Origin: Nocardia australiensis
Lineage (GTDB): Bacteria > Actinomycetota > Actinomycetes > Mycobacteriales > Mycobacteriaceae
Assembly: GCF_020733705.1 (NCBI RefSeq)
Contig: NZ_JAJFZM010000004.1
Span: 186,001 to 250,000, forward strand
Reading direction: 5' to 3'
DNA length: 64,000 nucleotides
The position numbers and the translations under genes were made by a program. Numbering within the stretch: the stretch's first letter is position 1; every line of letters begins with the position of its first letter. The notes below the pieces were generated by a model. That model worked only from the letters and a program-made list of their open reading frames with translations, was not told the DNA's origin and searched no databases. Positions 34,006 to 43,348 of this stretch are shown here, in pieces.

Positions 34006-35295
34006 TCAGCTCAGAACGAAATAGCGCAGCCACAGATACGGCGCCGCGACAATGACGGTGACGGCGGTGACGACCGCACCTTTGCGGGTGAACTCCCAGA
34101 ACGAAACCGGCGCACCGGCTCGCACCGCGATGCCGAGCATCACCACATTGGCGCTGGCGCCGACGGCGGTGAGGTTGCCACCGAAGTCCGCGCCCAGCGT
34201 CAGCGACCACCACAGCGCATCGGCATGTATAGGGTTGTCGACGCCCGCGGCGAGGTCGGCGACCAGCGGGCTCATCGTCGCCACATACGGAATGTTGTCG
34301 ATGATCCCCGACAACAGCGCGGATACCACCAAAATCAGCAGCACCGCCACCAGCGCGTCGCCGTGGGTGGCGTCGGCGGCCCACTGGGCCATCCTCGCCA
34401 CCACACCGGTTTCGACGAGCGCCCCGACCATCACGAACAGTCCCGCGAAGAACAGCAACGTCTCCCATTCGACACCGGACAGGTAGTCCTCGGACTCGAC
34501 ACCGGAGATCAGTACCAGCACACCCGCGCCGAGTAGCGCCACTACCGCCGGGGCAATGTGCAGGACCGAATGGCCGACGAAGCCGCAGAACACGGCCAGC
34601 AGGACCGCGCCACATTTGATCAGCAGCGGTCGATCCCGGATCGCTTCGCGCTCGTCGAGTGCCATTACATCGGCGATGCGGCCGGGGTCGGCGTCGAACG
34701 AGCCACGGAACAGCACCGGCAGAATCAGGGTGAACACGACCAGTTCGATGACCACGATCGGCATCATGTGCACCAGGAAGTCGTTGAACGACAACCCGCT
34801 TCGGCTGCCGATAATGATGTTGGGCGGATCTCCGATCAGCGTGGCCGCGCCGCCGATATTCGATGCGAATACCTCGGCGATCAGAAATGGCGCGGGCCGG
34901 ATGCCGAGCCGGTCGCACACCAGCAGGGTGACCGGCGCGATCAACAGGATGGTGGTGACATTGTCCAGAAACGCCGACGCGACCGCGGTGATCAACACCA
35001 GCATGATCATGATTCGTGCCGGAGATCCCTTGGCGCGCTTGGCCGCCCAGATCGCCGTGTACTCGAAAACTCCGGTCTGGCGCAGGATTCCGACGATGAC
35101 CATCATCCCGAACAAGAGCAGGATGACATCCCAGTCGACACCGGTGTCGTGGGAGTAGAACGCTTGCTCGGAATCGAGTACCCCGAACGCCAGAATGACC
35201 GCCGCGCCACCGAGCGCGGCCGTGGTCTTGTGGATGCGTTCGGTGGCTATCAGCGCATACGCCACCACGAACACGACGACCGCGACCGCGGTCAT
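34006..35295 (-). CDS. Ion transporter superfamily protein (ArsB/NhaD/P-protein type)
   Basis: A 429-residue membrane protein with about 11 helices. The family signature is the paired re-entrant segments: [34 protein letters not shown] in the first half, and [34 protein letters not shown] in the second. This repeat is shared by ArsB, NhaD and the human P protein, so either Na+/H+ exchange or anion export is possible; no arsenic genes are nearby. It is probably translated after the CBS protein gene 28 bp upstream, which could sense nucleotides and gate it. ATG 35295 gives a start right at the first helix. Confidence 0.85.
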   Translation of the reverse strand: MTAVAVVVFVVAYALIATERIHKTTAALGGAAVILAFGVLDSEQAFYSHDTGVDWDVILLLFGMMVIVGILRQTGVFEYTAIWAAKRAKGSPARIMIMLVLITAVASAFLDNVTTILLIAPVTLLVCDRLGIRPAPFLIAEVFASNIGGAATLIGDPPNIIIGSRSGLSFNDFLVHMMPIVVIELVVFTLILPVLFRGSFDADPGRIADVMALDEREAIRDRPLLIKCGAVLLAVFCGFVGHSVLHIAPAVVALLGAGVLVLISGVESEDYLSGVEWETLLFFAGLFVMVGALVETGVVARMAQWAADATHGDALVAVLLILVVSALLSGIIDNIPYVATMSPLVADLAAGVDNPIHADALWWSLTLGADFGGNLTAVGASANVVMLGIAVRAGAPVSFWEFTRKGAVVTAVTVIVAAPYLWLRYFVLS

Positions 35296-35323
35296 CGTGG
35301 GTCACCCGTCCGGCAGGCGCGAC

Positions 35324-35776
35324 TTATGTCGCCGAAAGCGCGACTTGGAGCAGGCGGGACGCGGTGATCACCCCGACTATCCGCTTCTCGTCGACAACCG
35401 CGACCAGCGGGGACCGGCACCGCGCCATCAAGGCGGCCACTTCCACCACGGTGTCGTCGGCACGTGCCACCGGCACCACTACCTTCGATTTCGATTCCGG
35501 CAGCAGTTCGCCAACGGTCTTGCCACGCAACGCTTCCGCGACCCGATCGGCCACCGACTCCGACAACACACCGGCCAGCGATGGATCGTCGAGCACATAG
35601 CCCGGCACCAGGAAACGCACCACCTGCGAGGCGGGTAGCACCGCGAGCGGAGCCGAATTGCCATCGACCACCACGATCCCAGGTAGCCGATGTTCGGCCA
35701 GCAGCTTCGCCGCGGCCAGCGCATCGGAGTCCACCGGCACTGCGGGATAATCCTCGGCTATCTGACTTGCCTGCAT
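35324..35776 (-). CDS. Tandem CBS-domain protein
   Basis: A 150-residue protein with two CBS domains: residues 1-60 (DSDALAAAKLLAEHRLPGIV and LAVLPASQVVRFLVPGY) and 85-148 (VARADDTVVEVAALMARCRS and IVGVITASRLLQV). CBS pairs bind adenine nucleotides and regulate enzymes or transporters. It lies directly before the ion transporter gene on the same strand, so regulation of that transporter is the likely role. ATG 35776 is the only reasonable start. Confidence 0.85.
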   Translation of the reverse strand: MQASQIAEDYPAVPVDSDALAAAKLLAEHRLPGIVVVDGNSAPLAVLPASQVVRFLVPGYVLDDPSLAGVLSESVADRVAEALRGKTVGELLPESKSKVVVPVARADDTVVEVAALMARCRSPLVAVVDEKRIVGVITASRLLQVALSAT

Positions 35777-35981
35777 ACCAGCACGATACGACCCGTCGTG
35801 CAGTTGCCGACCGATATCCGTCGCCGTCCATGGTCACACCGGAGTTGAGCGCGCGCACCAGGAACTTCCCATCGCCGGACCTCCCGGCCCGCGATACGGG
35901 TCGGGTTTGCCGACCAGACTTCCCGGCGCACCACCCGTAAAGATGCCGTAAAGATCGAGCGAGGGCAAACCCGGCGTAGGG

Positions 35982-36701
35982 CTACTGGGCCGCCGCGATG
36001 GCGGTTATCAGGGTTTGGTCGCCGCTACGGGCGGTGGTCACCAGTTGGGCGTTATAGGCGACAGCTTTGATACCGGGGCGGTATTCGCTGATCCGGACGA
36101 GGTATTGGCCGGCGAACGCGCCGGGGGTGATGGTGACGCAGTGCGTGGTGCCCGCCGGGATGGTGTCGATGCCCTGCTGGATTTCGGGGGCGGGGGAGAC
36201 GGCGGCGTCAGGCGCTACCACCGTGCGGGCCAACTCGCTGGAACGGGAGACGTAATAGGCGTACTGGAACGCGAGGATGACAGCGGGACCGGAATCCGCC
36301 CCACCCTGGCCGTTGCCTTGAATGATGTTGCCTACCGATCGGGCCGGGCATTCCGCCGTTGGCGTGAGTGCCGGTCGGGCGGGCGGCGACGGATTCGGTG
36401 CTGCGGTGGGGGCCGGTGCCGGGGCAGAGCGCAACAGTAGGAATACGGTGACCAGGACCGCGGACGCTGCCAGGAACCCGATCAGTGCGGGAACCCATCG
36501 GCGACGGCTCGACGGAAGCTGGTACCACCGTCGCACCCGGGACCGATCGATCATCCGGTCGAAAACATCGCTGTCGGCATAGGAGTAGTCCGGAGTGGGC
36601 TTGTGCGCTGGCTGCTGTGCGGGCGGTAGCGGGTCGATCCACTCGGACCGGTCACCCCAATCGGGCTTCTTCGGCCGCGTGCGCATACCCGGTCGATCCA
36701 T
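35982..36701 (-). CDS. Single-pass membrane protein of unknown function
   Basis: A 239-residue protein: a charged cytoplasmic part (1-68), one transmembrane helix (ALIGFLAASAVLVTVFLLL, about 72-91), a Pro/Ala linker, and an extracytoplasmic domain with two cysteines (in TAECPARS and THCVTI). The outer domain carries IIQGNGQGGADSGPAVILAF and looks like the actinobacterial proteins annotated only as hypothetical. No catalytic motif is visible. It is on the same strand as its neighbours but separated by over 100 bp from each side. Function not assigned. Confidence 0.75.
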   Translation of the reverse strand: MDRPGMRTRPKKPDWGDRSEWIDPLPPAQQPAHKPTPDYSYADSDVFDRMIDRSRVRRWYQLPSSRRRWVPALIGFLAASAVLVTVFLLLRSAPAPAPTAAPNPSPPARPALTPTAECPARSVGNIIQGNGQGGADSGPAVILAFQYAYYVSRSSELARTVVAPDAAVSPAPEIQQGIDTIPAGTTHCVTITPGAFAGQYLVRISEYRPGIKAVAYNAQLVTTARSGDQTLITAIAAAQ

Positions 36702-36820
36702 CTCCCCGCCTTCATCAGCTCATACCGTCAGGTTCGTTCCCTTTCGATAGCTCCGCAGAATACTGTGGATGCGGCGCAATGCAAGTAACGGGCTCGAACG
36801 GCGCCCGTCCATCGTGACCT

Positions 36821-37570
36821 CTACCAGTGCACGGTGACCGGGTCACCGACACCAGCCATTTCGTAGTACCACGTCGCGTCATCCGGGGCGAGATTGATAC
36901 AGCCGTGACTGACATTCGAATTACCTTGTGAATCCACCGACCAAGGCGCGGAGTGTACGAAAACGCCACCCCACGTGAGACGTTCGGCGTATTCGCCATT
37001 GATGACGTACCCCTCGGGCGAGCTCAGCGGGATGCCGATGGTGCGCGAGTCGAAGACCACGGAACGGAACTTCTCGAGAATCGGGAAGGTTCCTGTCGGG
37101 GTCTCATAACCCGGTTTCCCCATCGAGGCCGGCATGGTTCGGGCGACACCGCCGACGGTGACGGTAAAGGTGTGATTCGACATGTCGGCGTCACCCACAA
37201 CACCGGCATTGGTTCGGAATTCGGTGCGCGCATTGCCTATCTGCACCGATATGGGTGCACTGGCAGGCAGGAATCCCGTTGGCGTCCAGGTCAATTCGCG
37301 ATCGCTCTGCCATGCGAAAGTGCCCGCGAGCGATTGTGTGGACTTGATGTCGACGGTTCGCTCGGTGCGGGCACGATCCGCGACGGCTGTGGTGAACCGG
37401 ATCGTGACCGGGTGCGCGACGCCGACCTGCTGGTCGGCCGATGGTCTCACAGCCGCGATTTTGTCGGCTGATGACGTCCCGATGGATGTGGCGAATGCCG
37501 CTCCGGATCCGAATGTGGCCAAGGCCAGCACCATGATCACGAGGAAAATGTAGCGAAGCACGCTCCTCAT
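36821..37570 (-). CDS. L,D-transpeptidase
   Basis: A 249-residue exported L,D-transpeptidase that forms 3-3 cross-links in peptidoglycan or links proteins to it. The signal peptide/anchor is at 1-28, an Ig-like domain covers 35-125 (RPSADQQVGVAHPVTIRFTT), and the YkuD catalytic domain follows, with HSAPWSV and SHGCINLAP; the nucleophile is Cys224 in the SHGC motif. The length matches the short LdtMt-type with a single Ig domain, without a C-terminal extension. ATG 37570 has GGGGTGGAG just upstream. Confidence 0.92.
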   Translation of the reverse strand: MRSVLRYIFLVIMVLALATFGSGAAFATSIGTSSADKIAAVRPSADQQVGVAHPVTIRFTTAVADRARTERTVDIKSTQSLAGTFAWQSDRELTWTPTGFLPASAPISVQIGNARTEFRTNAGVVGDADMSNHTFTVTVGGVARTMPASMGKPGYETPTGTFPILEKFRSVVFDSRTIGIPLSSPEGYVINGEYAERLTWGGVFVHSAPWSVDSQGNSNVSHGCINLAPDDATWYYEMAGVGDPVTVHW

Positions 37571-37730
37571 GGCTCCACCCCTTCTAGACGGTGTGGTAGG
37601 CAGAGATCCATTTTAGGACTTCATGATCAACACGAGGTACCGAAAGAGTAACGGCAGGCGTGTACGCGTGCCTGTTCCGGCGGGCAGTGATCTCGCTACG
37701 TGCGGTGTAGATAAAATTCCGCCGTGCCGG

Positions 37731-38423
37731 TCAGCTGCGTACGGCGTGCAGCACGTCGGCGTGCAGGCCGTCGGCGCGCGCCATGATCTCCTCGACACGC
37801 ACTAGTACGGCGGCGAATCGGTCGCCCTGTTCGGCGCGCAGGGACGCGACGTTGATCTCGATATTGAGCTGGGAGCTCGTCGCTGCGGCGCGAGCGGCAT
37901 CGGCCGCCGCGCCGATATCGGTGACGACGTTGGGGTTGCCGATCGGGAGCAGCTCCGCCGCGAGCGACAGGATCTCATCGGCCTCGTCGACGACCGCGGC
38001 AGGCACCCGCGCGGCCTGAACCAGAGCGGCGGTAATCGCCTCGGTGCGTCCGGCGAGTTCCTCGGGGGTGGTCTTCGGCAGCTTGTAGGCCGCACCGACC
38101 GCGGTGAAGGCGGCCGCATCGGCGTCGGCGAGGGCGATCGCGCGATCGCGTGCGGCGTCGGCGGCCTCGATAATGCGGTCGATGATCGGGCGGTGCTCGA
38201 CATCCTTGGCCCGGGTGGTGTAGCGCGCGACCATGGCCACCAACGCCGCGCCCTGTGCGGCATGTAGCGCGGCGACCGCGCCGCCGCCGGGTGCGGGGAC
38301 CTTCGCGGCCAAGTCGGCCAGGTATTGCCCGAGAGTGGCCCCGCCGAAAGAGGGCGCAGTTTCCTTGGATGACGTGGTGGGCTGCGACACGGCGGGTAGC
38401 CTTTCGTTTTCCTTCGGCGACAA
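37731..38423 (-). CDS. Cyclodeaminase/cyclohydrolase family protein (FchA-like)
   Basis: A 230-residue PF04961 protein, related to the cyclodeaminase half of FTCD and to clostridial FchA, a methenyl-tetrahydrofolate cyclohydrolase. The glycine loop VPAPGGGAVAALHAAQGAAL (residues 42-61) is diagnostic, followed by long helices (DADAAAFTAVGAAYKLPK, then VVTDIGAAADAARAA). The first 25 residues are an unusual Ser/Thr-rich extension, so a start further in is possible. It is the natural candidate to supply a cyclohydrolase step alongside the FolD paralog 4.6 kb away, which lacks the catalytic lysine. No formiminotransferase domain is fused. It is divergent from the F420 oxidoreductase gene. Confidence 0.85.
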   Translation of the reverse strand: MSPKENERLPAVSQPTTSSKETAPSFGGATLGQYLADLAAKVPAPGGGAVAALHAAQGAALVAMVARYTTRAKDVEHRPIIDRIIEAADAARDRAIALADADAAAFTAVGAAYKLPKTTPEELAGRTEAITAALVQAARVPAAVVDEADEILSLAAELLPIGNPNVVTDIGAAADAARAAATSSQLNIEINVASLRAEQGDRFAAVLVRVEEIMARADGLHADVLHAVRS

Positions 38424-38506
38424 CGGGAACTATCGCGAATACGCTACCGCTCGCGCGCGGGTGGCCGGTGCATGCCCGGTCCGTAGCTGCGGTTATGTTG
38501 AGTGCT

Positions 38507-39544
38507 ATGCGGATCGGATTGGGCATCAACTACTCAGGCGGTTTCAAAGAGGCCGCGGCAGAAGTGGCCGACCTGGAGCAGGCCGGCTTGGACGTTGTCT
38601 TCGTCCCCGAGGCGTACTCCTTCGACGCCGTCAGCGCCCTCGGCTACCTGGCTGCCAAAACGACCCGGTTGCAACTCGCATCGGGCATTCTGCAGATCTA
38701 CACCCGCACCCCCAGCCTGACCGCGATGACCGCGGCGGGCCTGGATTTCGTGTCCGACGGTCGCTTCGTGCTCGGCCTCGGCGCTTCGGGCCCGCAGGTG
38801 ATCGAAGGATTCCACGGCGTGGCCTACGACGCGCCGATCGGGCGCACCAGGGAACTCGTGGAGATCTGCCGCAAGGTGTGGCGTCGCGAGCGCCTCGAGT
38901 ACGACGGCAAGTACTACAAGATCCCGCTGCCCGCAGACGAGGGCACCGGCCTCGGCAAACCGCTCAAGCTGATCAATCACCCGCTGCGCGAACGTATTCC
39001 GGTGCTGCTCGCGGCTCTCGGCCCGAAGAACGTACAGCTGGCCGCCGAGATCGCCGAAGGCTGGCAGCCGATCTTCTTCCTCCCGGAAAAGGCGAAGGAA
39101 ATATGGGGCGAATCGCTCGATGCCGGCCTAGCCAAGCGTGATCCGGTTCTGGGCGCGCTGGATGTGTATGCCGGACCCGCATTGGCGATCGGCGAAAACG
39201 TCACGCCGCTACTGGAATTCGTGAAACCGCACCTCGCGCTCTATATCGGCGGCATGGGTGCGAAGGGCCAGAACTTCTACCACGCACTGGCAACCAAATA
39301 TGGTTACGGCGCCGAGGCTGATCGTATCCAGGAGCTGTACCTGGCGGGCAAGAAGGAAGAGGCCGCGAAGGTCGTCCCGGACGACCTCGTTAGCGCCATC
39401 TCCCTCGTCGGCCCCGCAGGCTACGTCAAGGAGCGTATCGCCGCGTTCGCCGAGGCGGGCGTCACCGTGTTGAACGTCGTCCCGATGGCCGCCACCGCGG
39501 CGGAGCGGGTCAAGTTGGTCGAGCAGTTGCGCGAACTCTGCTGA
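38507..39544 (+). CDS. LLM-class F420-dependent oxidoreductase
   Basis: A 345-residue luciferase-like monooxygenase-fold enzyme. The barrel starts MRIGLGINYSGGFKEAAAEV, and VFVPEAYSFDAVSALGYLAA, GRFVLGLGASGPQVIEGFHG and IPVLLAALGPKN are hallmarks of the F420-dependent (5,10-methylene-H4MPT reductase-like) group abundant in mycobacteria and Nocardia. It probably uses reduced F420 for hydride transfer to an unknown substrate. ATG 38507 stands eight bases after a TATGTT -10-like box, so the transcript may be leaderless; ATG 38495 is in frame four codons upstream. A perfect hairpin follows its stop. Confidence 0.88.
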   Translation: MRIGLGINYSGGFKEAAAEVADLEQAGLDVVFVPEAYSFDAVSALGYLAAKTTRLQLASGILQIYTRTPSLTAMTAAGLDFVSDGRFVLGLGASGPQVIEGFHGVAYDAPIGRTRELVEICRKVWRRERLEYDGKYYKIPLPADEGTGLGKPLKLINHPLRERIPVLLAALGPKNVQLAAEIAEGWQPIFFLPEKAKEIWGESLDAGLAKRDPVLGALDVYAGPALAIGENVTPLLEFVKPHLALYIGGMGAKGQNFYHALATKYGYGAEADRIQELYLAGKKEEAAKVVPDDLVSAISLVGPAGYVKERIAAFAEAGVTVLNVVPMAATAAERVKLVEQLRELC

Positions 39545-39570
39545 GGATTGGACGCGGTTCGCCCCGATAC

Positions 39571-39605
39571 GGCGGCGGACAGTTCGACGCGAACTGTCCG
39601 CCGCC
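39571..39605. terminator. Bidirectional hairpin terminator
   Basis: A perfect 16-bp stem (39571-39586 pairing with 39590-39605, arms GGCGGCGGACAGTTCG) with a 3-base loop. It lies in the 114-bp gap between the convergent LLM oxidoreductase and STAS protein genes and can serve both. Confidence 0.8.
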
Positions 39606-39658
39606 ATTGCCTCGGGCGCGGTGACGGCCCGGGCCGCGAGCTGTCGGCCTGCCGGACT

Positions 39659-40057
39659 TCAGGATTCGCGGAATGCGGCCAGAGCCTGGTCCAGACTCGA
39701 ATGCAATGCGAATACCTGATCCAGGTTCGTCATCTTCAGCTGGCGACTGGTCGCGGGGCCATCGGCGACAACGGCGATGGCTGTCGCCTCTCCGGCCCGC
39801 TGATGTGCCCCGACGAGTGCGGCCATGCCCGCCGAGGCGAGAAAGCTGACCGCGGTCAGGTCGATGATCAGGGCCGCCGGTTTGCCACCCAGAATGCCCT
39901 CGATGGCGGCTTCCAGCGCGGACGCCGTTGCCAGGTCGACCTCGCCGGCCACCGTCAGCACCGTCGCGCCGTCGGGCATTGTCACCGTGGTGGTCATTGT
40001 GTCCGCGAGGGGATACGCGTCTCCGGAAGAATTGGTCACATCATCACAATCTGCCAT
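39659..40057 (-). CDS. STAS-domain anti-sigma factor antagonist
   Basis: A 132-residue protein with a short N-terminal tail and a SpoIIAA-like STAS domain: TVLTVAGEVDLATASALEAA, then LIIDLTAVSFLASAGMAALV with the phosphorylatable serine in LASAG. In its unphosphorylated form such a protein binds a kinase-type anti-sigma factor and frees the sigma factor. It lies 1 kb from the stressosome operon, on the same strand but past the crotonase gene, so it may be a target of that operon's phosphatases; this is inference. ATG 40057 is used; an internal ATG about 20 codons later is the alternative. Confidence 0.8.
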   Translation of the reverse strand: MADCDDVTNSSGDAYPLADTMTTTVTMPDGATVLTVAGEVDLATASALEAAIEGILGGKPAALIIDLTAVSFLASAGMAALVGAHQRAGEATAIAVVADGPATSRQLKMTNLDQVFALHSSLDQALAAFRES

Positions 40058-40261
40058 GAACCGCCCGATCTTGCCGCACCGACTCCGGAAGTGCCGCGAA
40101 CCGCAAGGAATTTCTGTTCGCGCGAACCTACCGTACCTGCTGGTGGCAGCGGGGATCACCCAAGCAGTTGCGGAATTCGACCGCAACCCTGGCACGGTGA
40201 GGGCCGACGGACTGTTTATCGTCGACGTCGGCATCGTCCTATCCGAATTGGAGTCATGAAT

Positions 40262-41062
40262 ATGAGCGATCCGCTCCTGGTCAGTCGCGTCGATGATGTC
40301 GTGACATGGACCTTGAATCGTCCGCAGACGCGCAACGTCATCACCGACGAGGACATCATCGGTGCCATCGAGGACGCTGTCGACGCCGTCAATGCCGATC
40401 TCTCGGTGCGGGCCGTGGTGCTCACGGGTGCGGGGACCACGTTCTCCTCCGGCGGGAACGTCAAACACATGCAGCAGCGAAGCGGTATGTTCGGCGGCTC
40501 GCCCGCACAGATACGGCAAGGGTATCGCCATGGTGTGCAACGGATTCCGCGCAGCATCTCGGCGTGCGAGGTGCCCACTATCGCGGCGGTGAACGGGCCC
40601 GCGATCGGTGCGGGCTGCGACCTCGCCTTGATGTGCGACTTGCGGATCGCGTCCACCACCGCCGTATTCGCCGAAAGCTTTGTCCGGGTCGGGCTGATCC
40701 CGGGTGACGGCGGCGCCTGGTTCCTGCCGCGTGTTGTCGGCCTGGCGCGAGCCAACCAGATGGCTTTCACCGGGGCCGCGATCGATGCCGGCACGGCGGC
40801 CGAATGGGGCATGGTGTCCGAAGTCGTCGAGCCGGCGGACCTACTTGCCCGTGCGGGCGAATTGGCCGCGAGCATCGCCGTCAACCCGCCGCACGTGCTC
40901 CGCATGACCAAGAAGCTGATCCAGGAGGGGCAGTCCCAGAGTCTGAACGGTCACCTCGAGCTGGCGGCATCGATGCAGGCCCTCGCGCACCACACCGCCG
41001 ACCATCACGAGGCGGCGACCGCCTTCGTCGAGAAGCGGCCGCCGCGGTTCACCGGAGAATAA
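40262..41062 (+). CDS. Enoyl-CoA hydratase/isomerase-family (crotonase) protein
   Basis: A 266-residue crotonase-fold protein. The CoA-binding and oxyanion-hole parts are intact (SSGGNVKHMQ, then VNGPAIGAGCDLALMCDLRI), and VGLIPGDGGAWFLPRVVGLA is present. The two catalytic glutamates of hydratases appear changed: the first position is Asp in GCDLA and the second is Phe in FAESFVRVG. So it may be an isomerase, hydrolase or inactive paralog rather than a true hydratase. ATG 40262 has GGAG eight bases upstream; ATG 40256 lies two codons earlier. It converges with the stressosome operon with only 6 bp between stops. Confidence 0.8.
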   Translation: MSDPLLVSRVDDVVTWTLNRPQTRNVITDEDIIGAIEDAVDAVNADLSVRAVVLTGAGTTFSSGGNVKHMQQRSGMFGGSPAQIRQGYRHGVQRIPRSISACEVPTIAAVNGPAIGAGCDLALMCDLRIASTTAVFAESFVRVGLIPGDGGAWFLPRVVGLARANQMAFTGAAIDAGTAAEWGMVSEVVEPADLLARAGELAASIAVNPPHVLRMTKKLIQEGQSQSLNGHLELAASMQALAHHTADHHEAATAFVEKRPPRFTGE

Positions 41063-41068
41063 CCGGCG

Positions 41069-43348
41069 CTACCTCGTGATCTGCCGGTTCGTGCCGCGCA
41101 GCGGATTCGCTACCGGCGATTTGATCGCGGGCAGGGTTATCGACATGCGGACGCGGGTGCCCGTGGGGGTGTGGTCGATCTCGAGTTCCTCGGTCAAGGC
41201 GCGCATCATGTCGATGCCGCGGCCGCGGTGTCCGGGATCCGCGGAGCGCGGCTTCCAGGTGCCGGTGTCGGTGACCACGATGACCACTGATTGGGTATCG
41301 CATTCCGCCGTCAGTGCCACACGGCGCTGCTCGTCGTCCCGGTATGCGTGTTCGATGCTGTTGCTCGACGCCTCGTTCGCGGCGGCCACCAGGTCCGAAG
41401 CCAGATCGTGCGGGACGGCCGCCGCCGCGAGCCAGGCCTTCAGGCTGCGGCGCACCGCGATGAGTTGATCCGCGGTGGCGGGCAGGTCCAGGCGCAGGGG
41501 GGCCGGCGGTTGCCGGTACACCACCATCGCGACATCGTCGTCGTAGCCCGCGGCGGGGCGCAGCCGCGACAGCACCGCGTCGGCCACCTCACGGGGGAGC
41601 CGGTCGCCGGTATCCGCGAGCACCGCACAGATCTTGGCGAAGCTGTCGTCGATGTCGACACCACGCTGTTCGACGAGTCCGTCGGTGAACAGTACGAGTG
41701 TCGACCCGGGAGATAATGCGGTGGTGGCCTCAGGACGCCGTGGTGTATCAAAGGTGGCCAGTGGCACCGCCCTGCCGCCCTCGAGTAGCCGTCCCGGCGT
41801 GCCCACATCGGCCAGAATCGGCGGCATATGCCCGGCGCTGCTGTAGCGGACCAGCCCACGCACCGGGTCGAGCACCGCAGCGCACACCGTGGTGCACATG
41901 GCGCCGGGGATGCGTGCCGCCACGGTGTCGAGTTCGGCGAGCAACTGCCCCGGCCCGGCTCCACCGAGTAGCAAAGTCTTTGCTGCCGTGCGCAATTGCC
42001 CCATCACCACTGCGGCCGACAAACCTCGCCCGACACAGTCGCCGACCACGATGCCGATCGTCCCATCGCGCAGCGGCACCACGTCATACCAGTCGCCACC
42101 GATCTCCAACGGCGGCAACGCGGGCTCGTAATGCACGGAGAACCGCGGTGGCAGTTCGATGGGGCCGAGCATGGCGCGCTGCAACGTCAGCGAGGTGGAG
42201 CGAGCTTGATCGAAGTTGCGTGCCCGCTGCACTGCCAGACTGAGGTGTCCGATCAGCAGTGAGAACAATGTCCAGTCCGCGGCGCTGATGGCGCGTGGCG
42301 CGGCGAAGCGCAACCACAGCGCGGCGTCGCCGGTCTCGCCGAGCGGAGCGACGATGCCCTCGGAACTTTCGATGCCCTCCGGAATCGCGATCAGGCTGCG
42401 TCCGGGCCTGCGCCGCGCGCGGTCGAGGAGAGCTTGGGCGCGATTGTCCAGCACGGGAGTCGCGGGTGCGCCGTTCGACCGCTGTTCGGAGTACTGAGCG
42501 TCGCCGGAGACGTAGACCTCCGGGCCGGTATTGCGGCTGGGCCAAACCTCTACCACCGCCGTTTCCGCGCCGACGGTTCGTCGCAATTCGTCCAGTCCAA
42601 CGGCCAGTACCTCCACCACGCTTGTGGCCGCCCCGACCGCGGTGGCCAGCCGCGATGCCGCCTGATCGCGAGCCTGGGCATCATGTTCGGCGGTGACATC
42701 ACGAATGGTGCCGACGAAGATCTGCTCGTTGTTCTCGGGCTTGATCAGCGCGCTCGTGCTCACCGCGAGCCACACGATACGGCCGTCGCGATGCTGGATC
42801 GGAATGACGAAGCGCTGTGCTTCGGTGCCGAGATCGGGATAGCGCGGGCTGTCGGGCATCGCCCACGGGTGCGGCAGCGGATAGGGGATATCGGCGGCGC
42901 CGTACCCGGTCAGCGCACCGAAGGCGGAATTGACCTCGACAACGGTGCCGTGCGAGTCGGCGACGAAGAAGCCGTCCTGCAACGATTCCACCAGCGCGGT
43001 GCGAAAAGCGTCGCGTCCCGCGAGGTCATCCGCGCGGGAACGCTGTTGTTCATAGCGGCGGTTGCCGTCGAGGAAGCCGCGGGTGGCGATATCGAGTGCG
43101 GCGAGGGTCTGTAGCAGGAATTCGAGCGCGGTCTCGTCGAGTTTGGCGTCACGTTCATCGGCCGGTTGTTGGGCGCCCTGCACCACCCGGAAGTGGTTTT
43201 CGGTGAGATCGAGCAGGCTGACGCCTTCTACAAGGGCGCGGCGACCGAGTTCATAACCCTCGGCGAGGCCGGCTTGCGTGGGCGAATCCAAGTGCCGCCG
43301 TAGCGCATCGGCGTAGGCGTCTCGGAATGCGGCCAGCGCAGCGGTCAT
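41069..43348 (-). CDS. RsbU-like multidomain PP2C phosphatase with kinase domain
   Basis: A 759-residue stress phosphatase. Order of domains: RsbU-type N-terminal helical domain (1-110, YADALRRHLDSPTQAG), PAS (about 120-230, LQDGFFVADSHGTVVEVNSA), GAF (about 240-385), SpoIIE/PP2C phosphatase (about 400-620, with EIGGDWYDVVPL, VVGDCVGRGLSAA and YDDDVAMVVYR for metal binding), and a C-terminal HATPase anti-sigma kinase domain (ANEASSNSIEHAY and HRGRGIDMMRALTEE). RsbT binding to the N-terminal domain should switch on the phosphatase. It carries kinase and phosphatase in one chain, so it can act on a STAS antagonist and a sigma factor together. Its ATG overlaps the preceding stop by four bases. 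Confidence 0.9.
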   Translation of the reverse strand: MTAALAAFRDAYADALRRHLDSPTQAGLAEGYELGRRALVEGVSLLDLTENHFRVVQGAQQPADERDAKLDETALEFLLQTLAALDIATRGFLDGNRRYEQQRSRADDLAGRDAFRTALVESLQDGFFVADSHGTVVEVNSAFGALTGYGAADIPYPLPHPWAMPDSPRYPDLGTEAQRFVIPIQHRDGRIVWLAVSTSALIKPENNEQIFVGTIRDVTAEHDAQARDQAASRLATAVGAATSVVEVLAVGLDELRRTVGAETAVVEVWPSRNTGPEVYVSGDAQYSEQRSNGAPATPVLDNRAQALLDRARRRPGRSLIAIPEGIESSEGIVAPLGETGDAALWLRFAAPRAISAADWTLFSLLIGHLSLAVQRARNFDQARSTSLTLQRAMLGPIELPPRFSVHYEPALPPLEIGGDWYDVVPLRDGTIGIVVGDCVGRGLSAAVVMGQLRTAAKTLLLGGAGPGQLLAELDTVAARIPGAMCTTVCAAVLDPVRGLVRYSSAGHMPPILADVGTPGRLLEGGRAVPLATFDTPRRPEATTALSPGSTLVLFTDGLVEQRGVDIDDSFAKICAVLADTGDRLPREVADAVLSRLRPAAGYDDDVAMVVYRQPPAPLRLDLPATADQLIAVRRSLKAWLAAAAVPHDLASDLVAAANEASSNSIEHAYRDDEQRRVALTAECDTQSVVIVVTDTGTWKPRSADPGHRGRGIDMMRALTEELEIDHTPTGTRVRMSITLPAIKSPVANPLRGTNRQITR

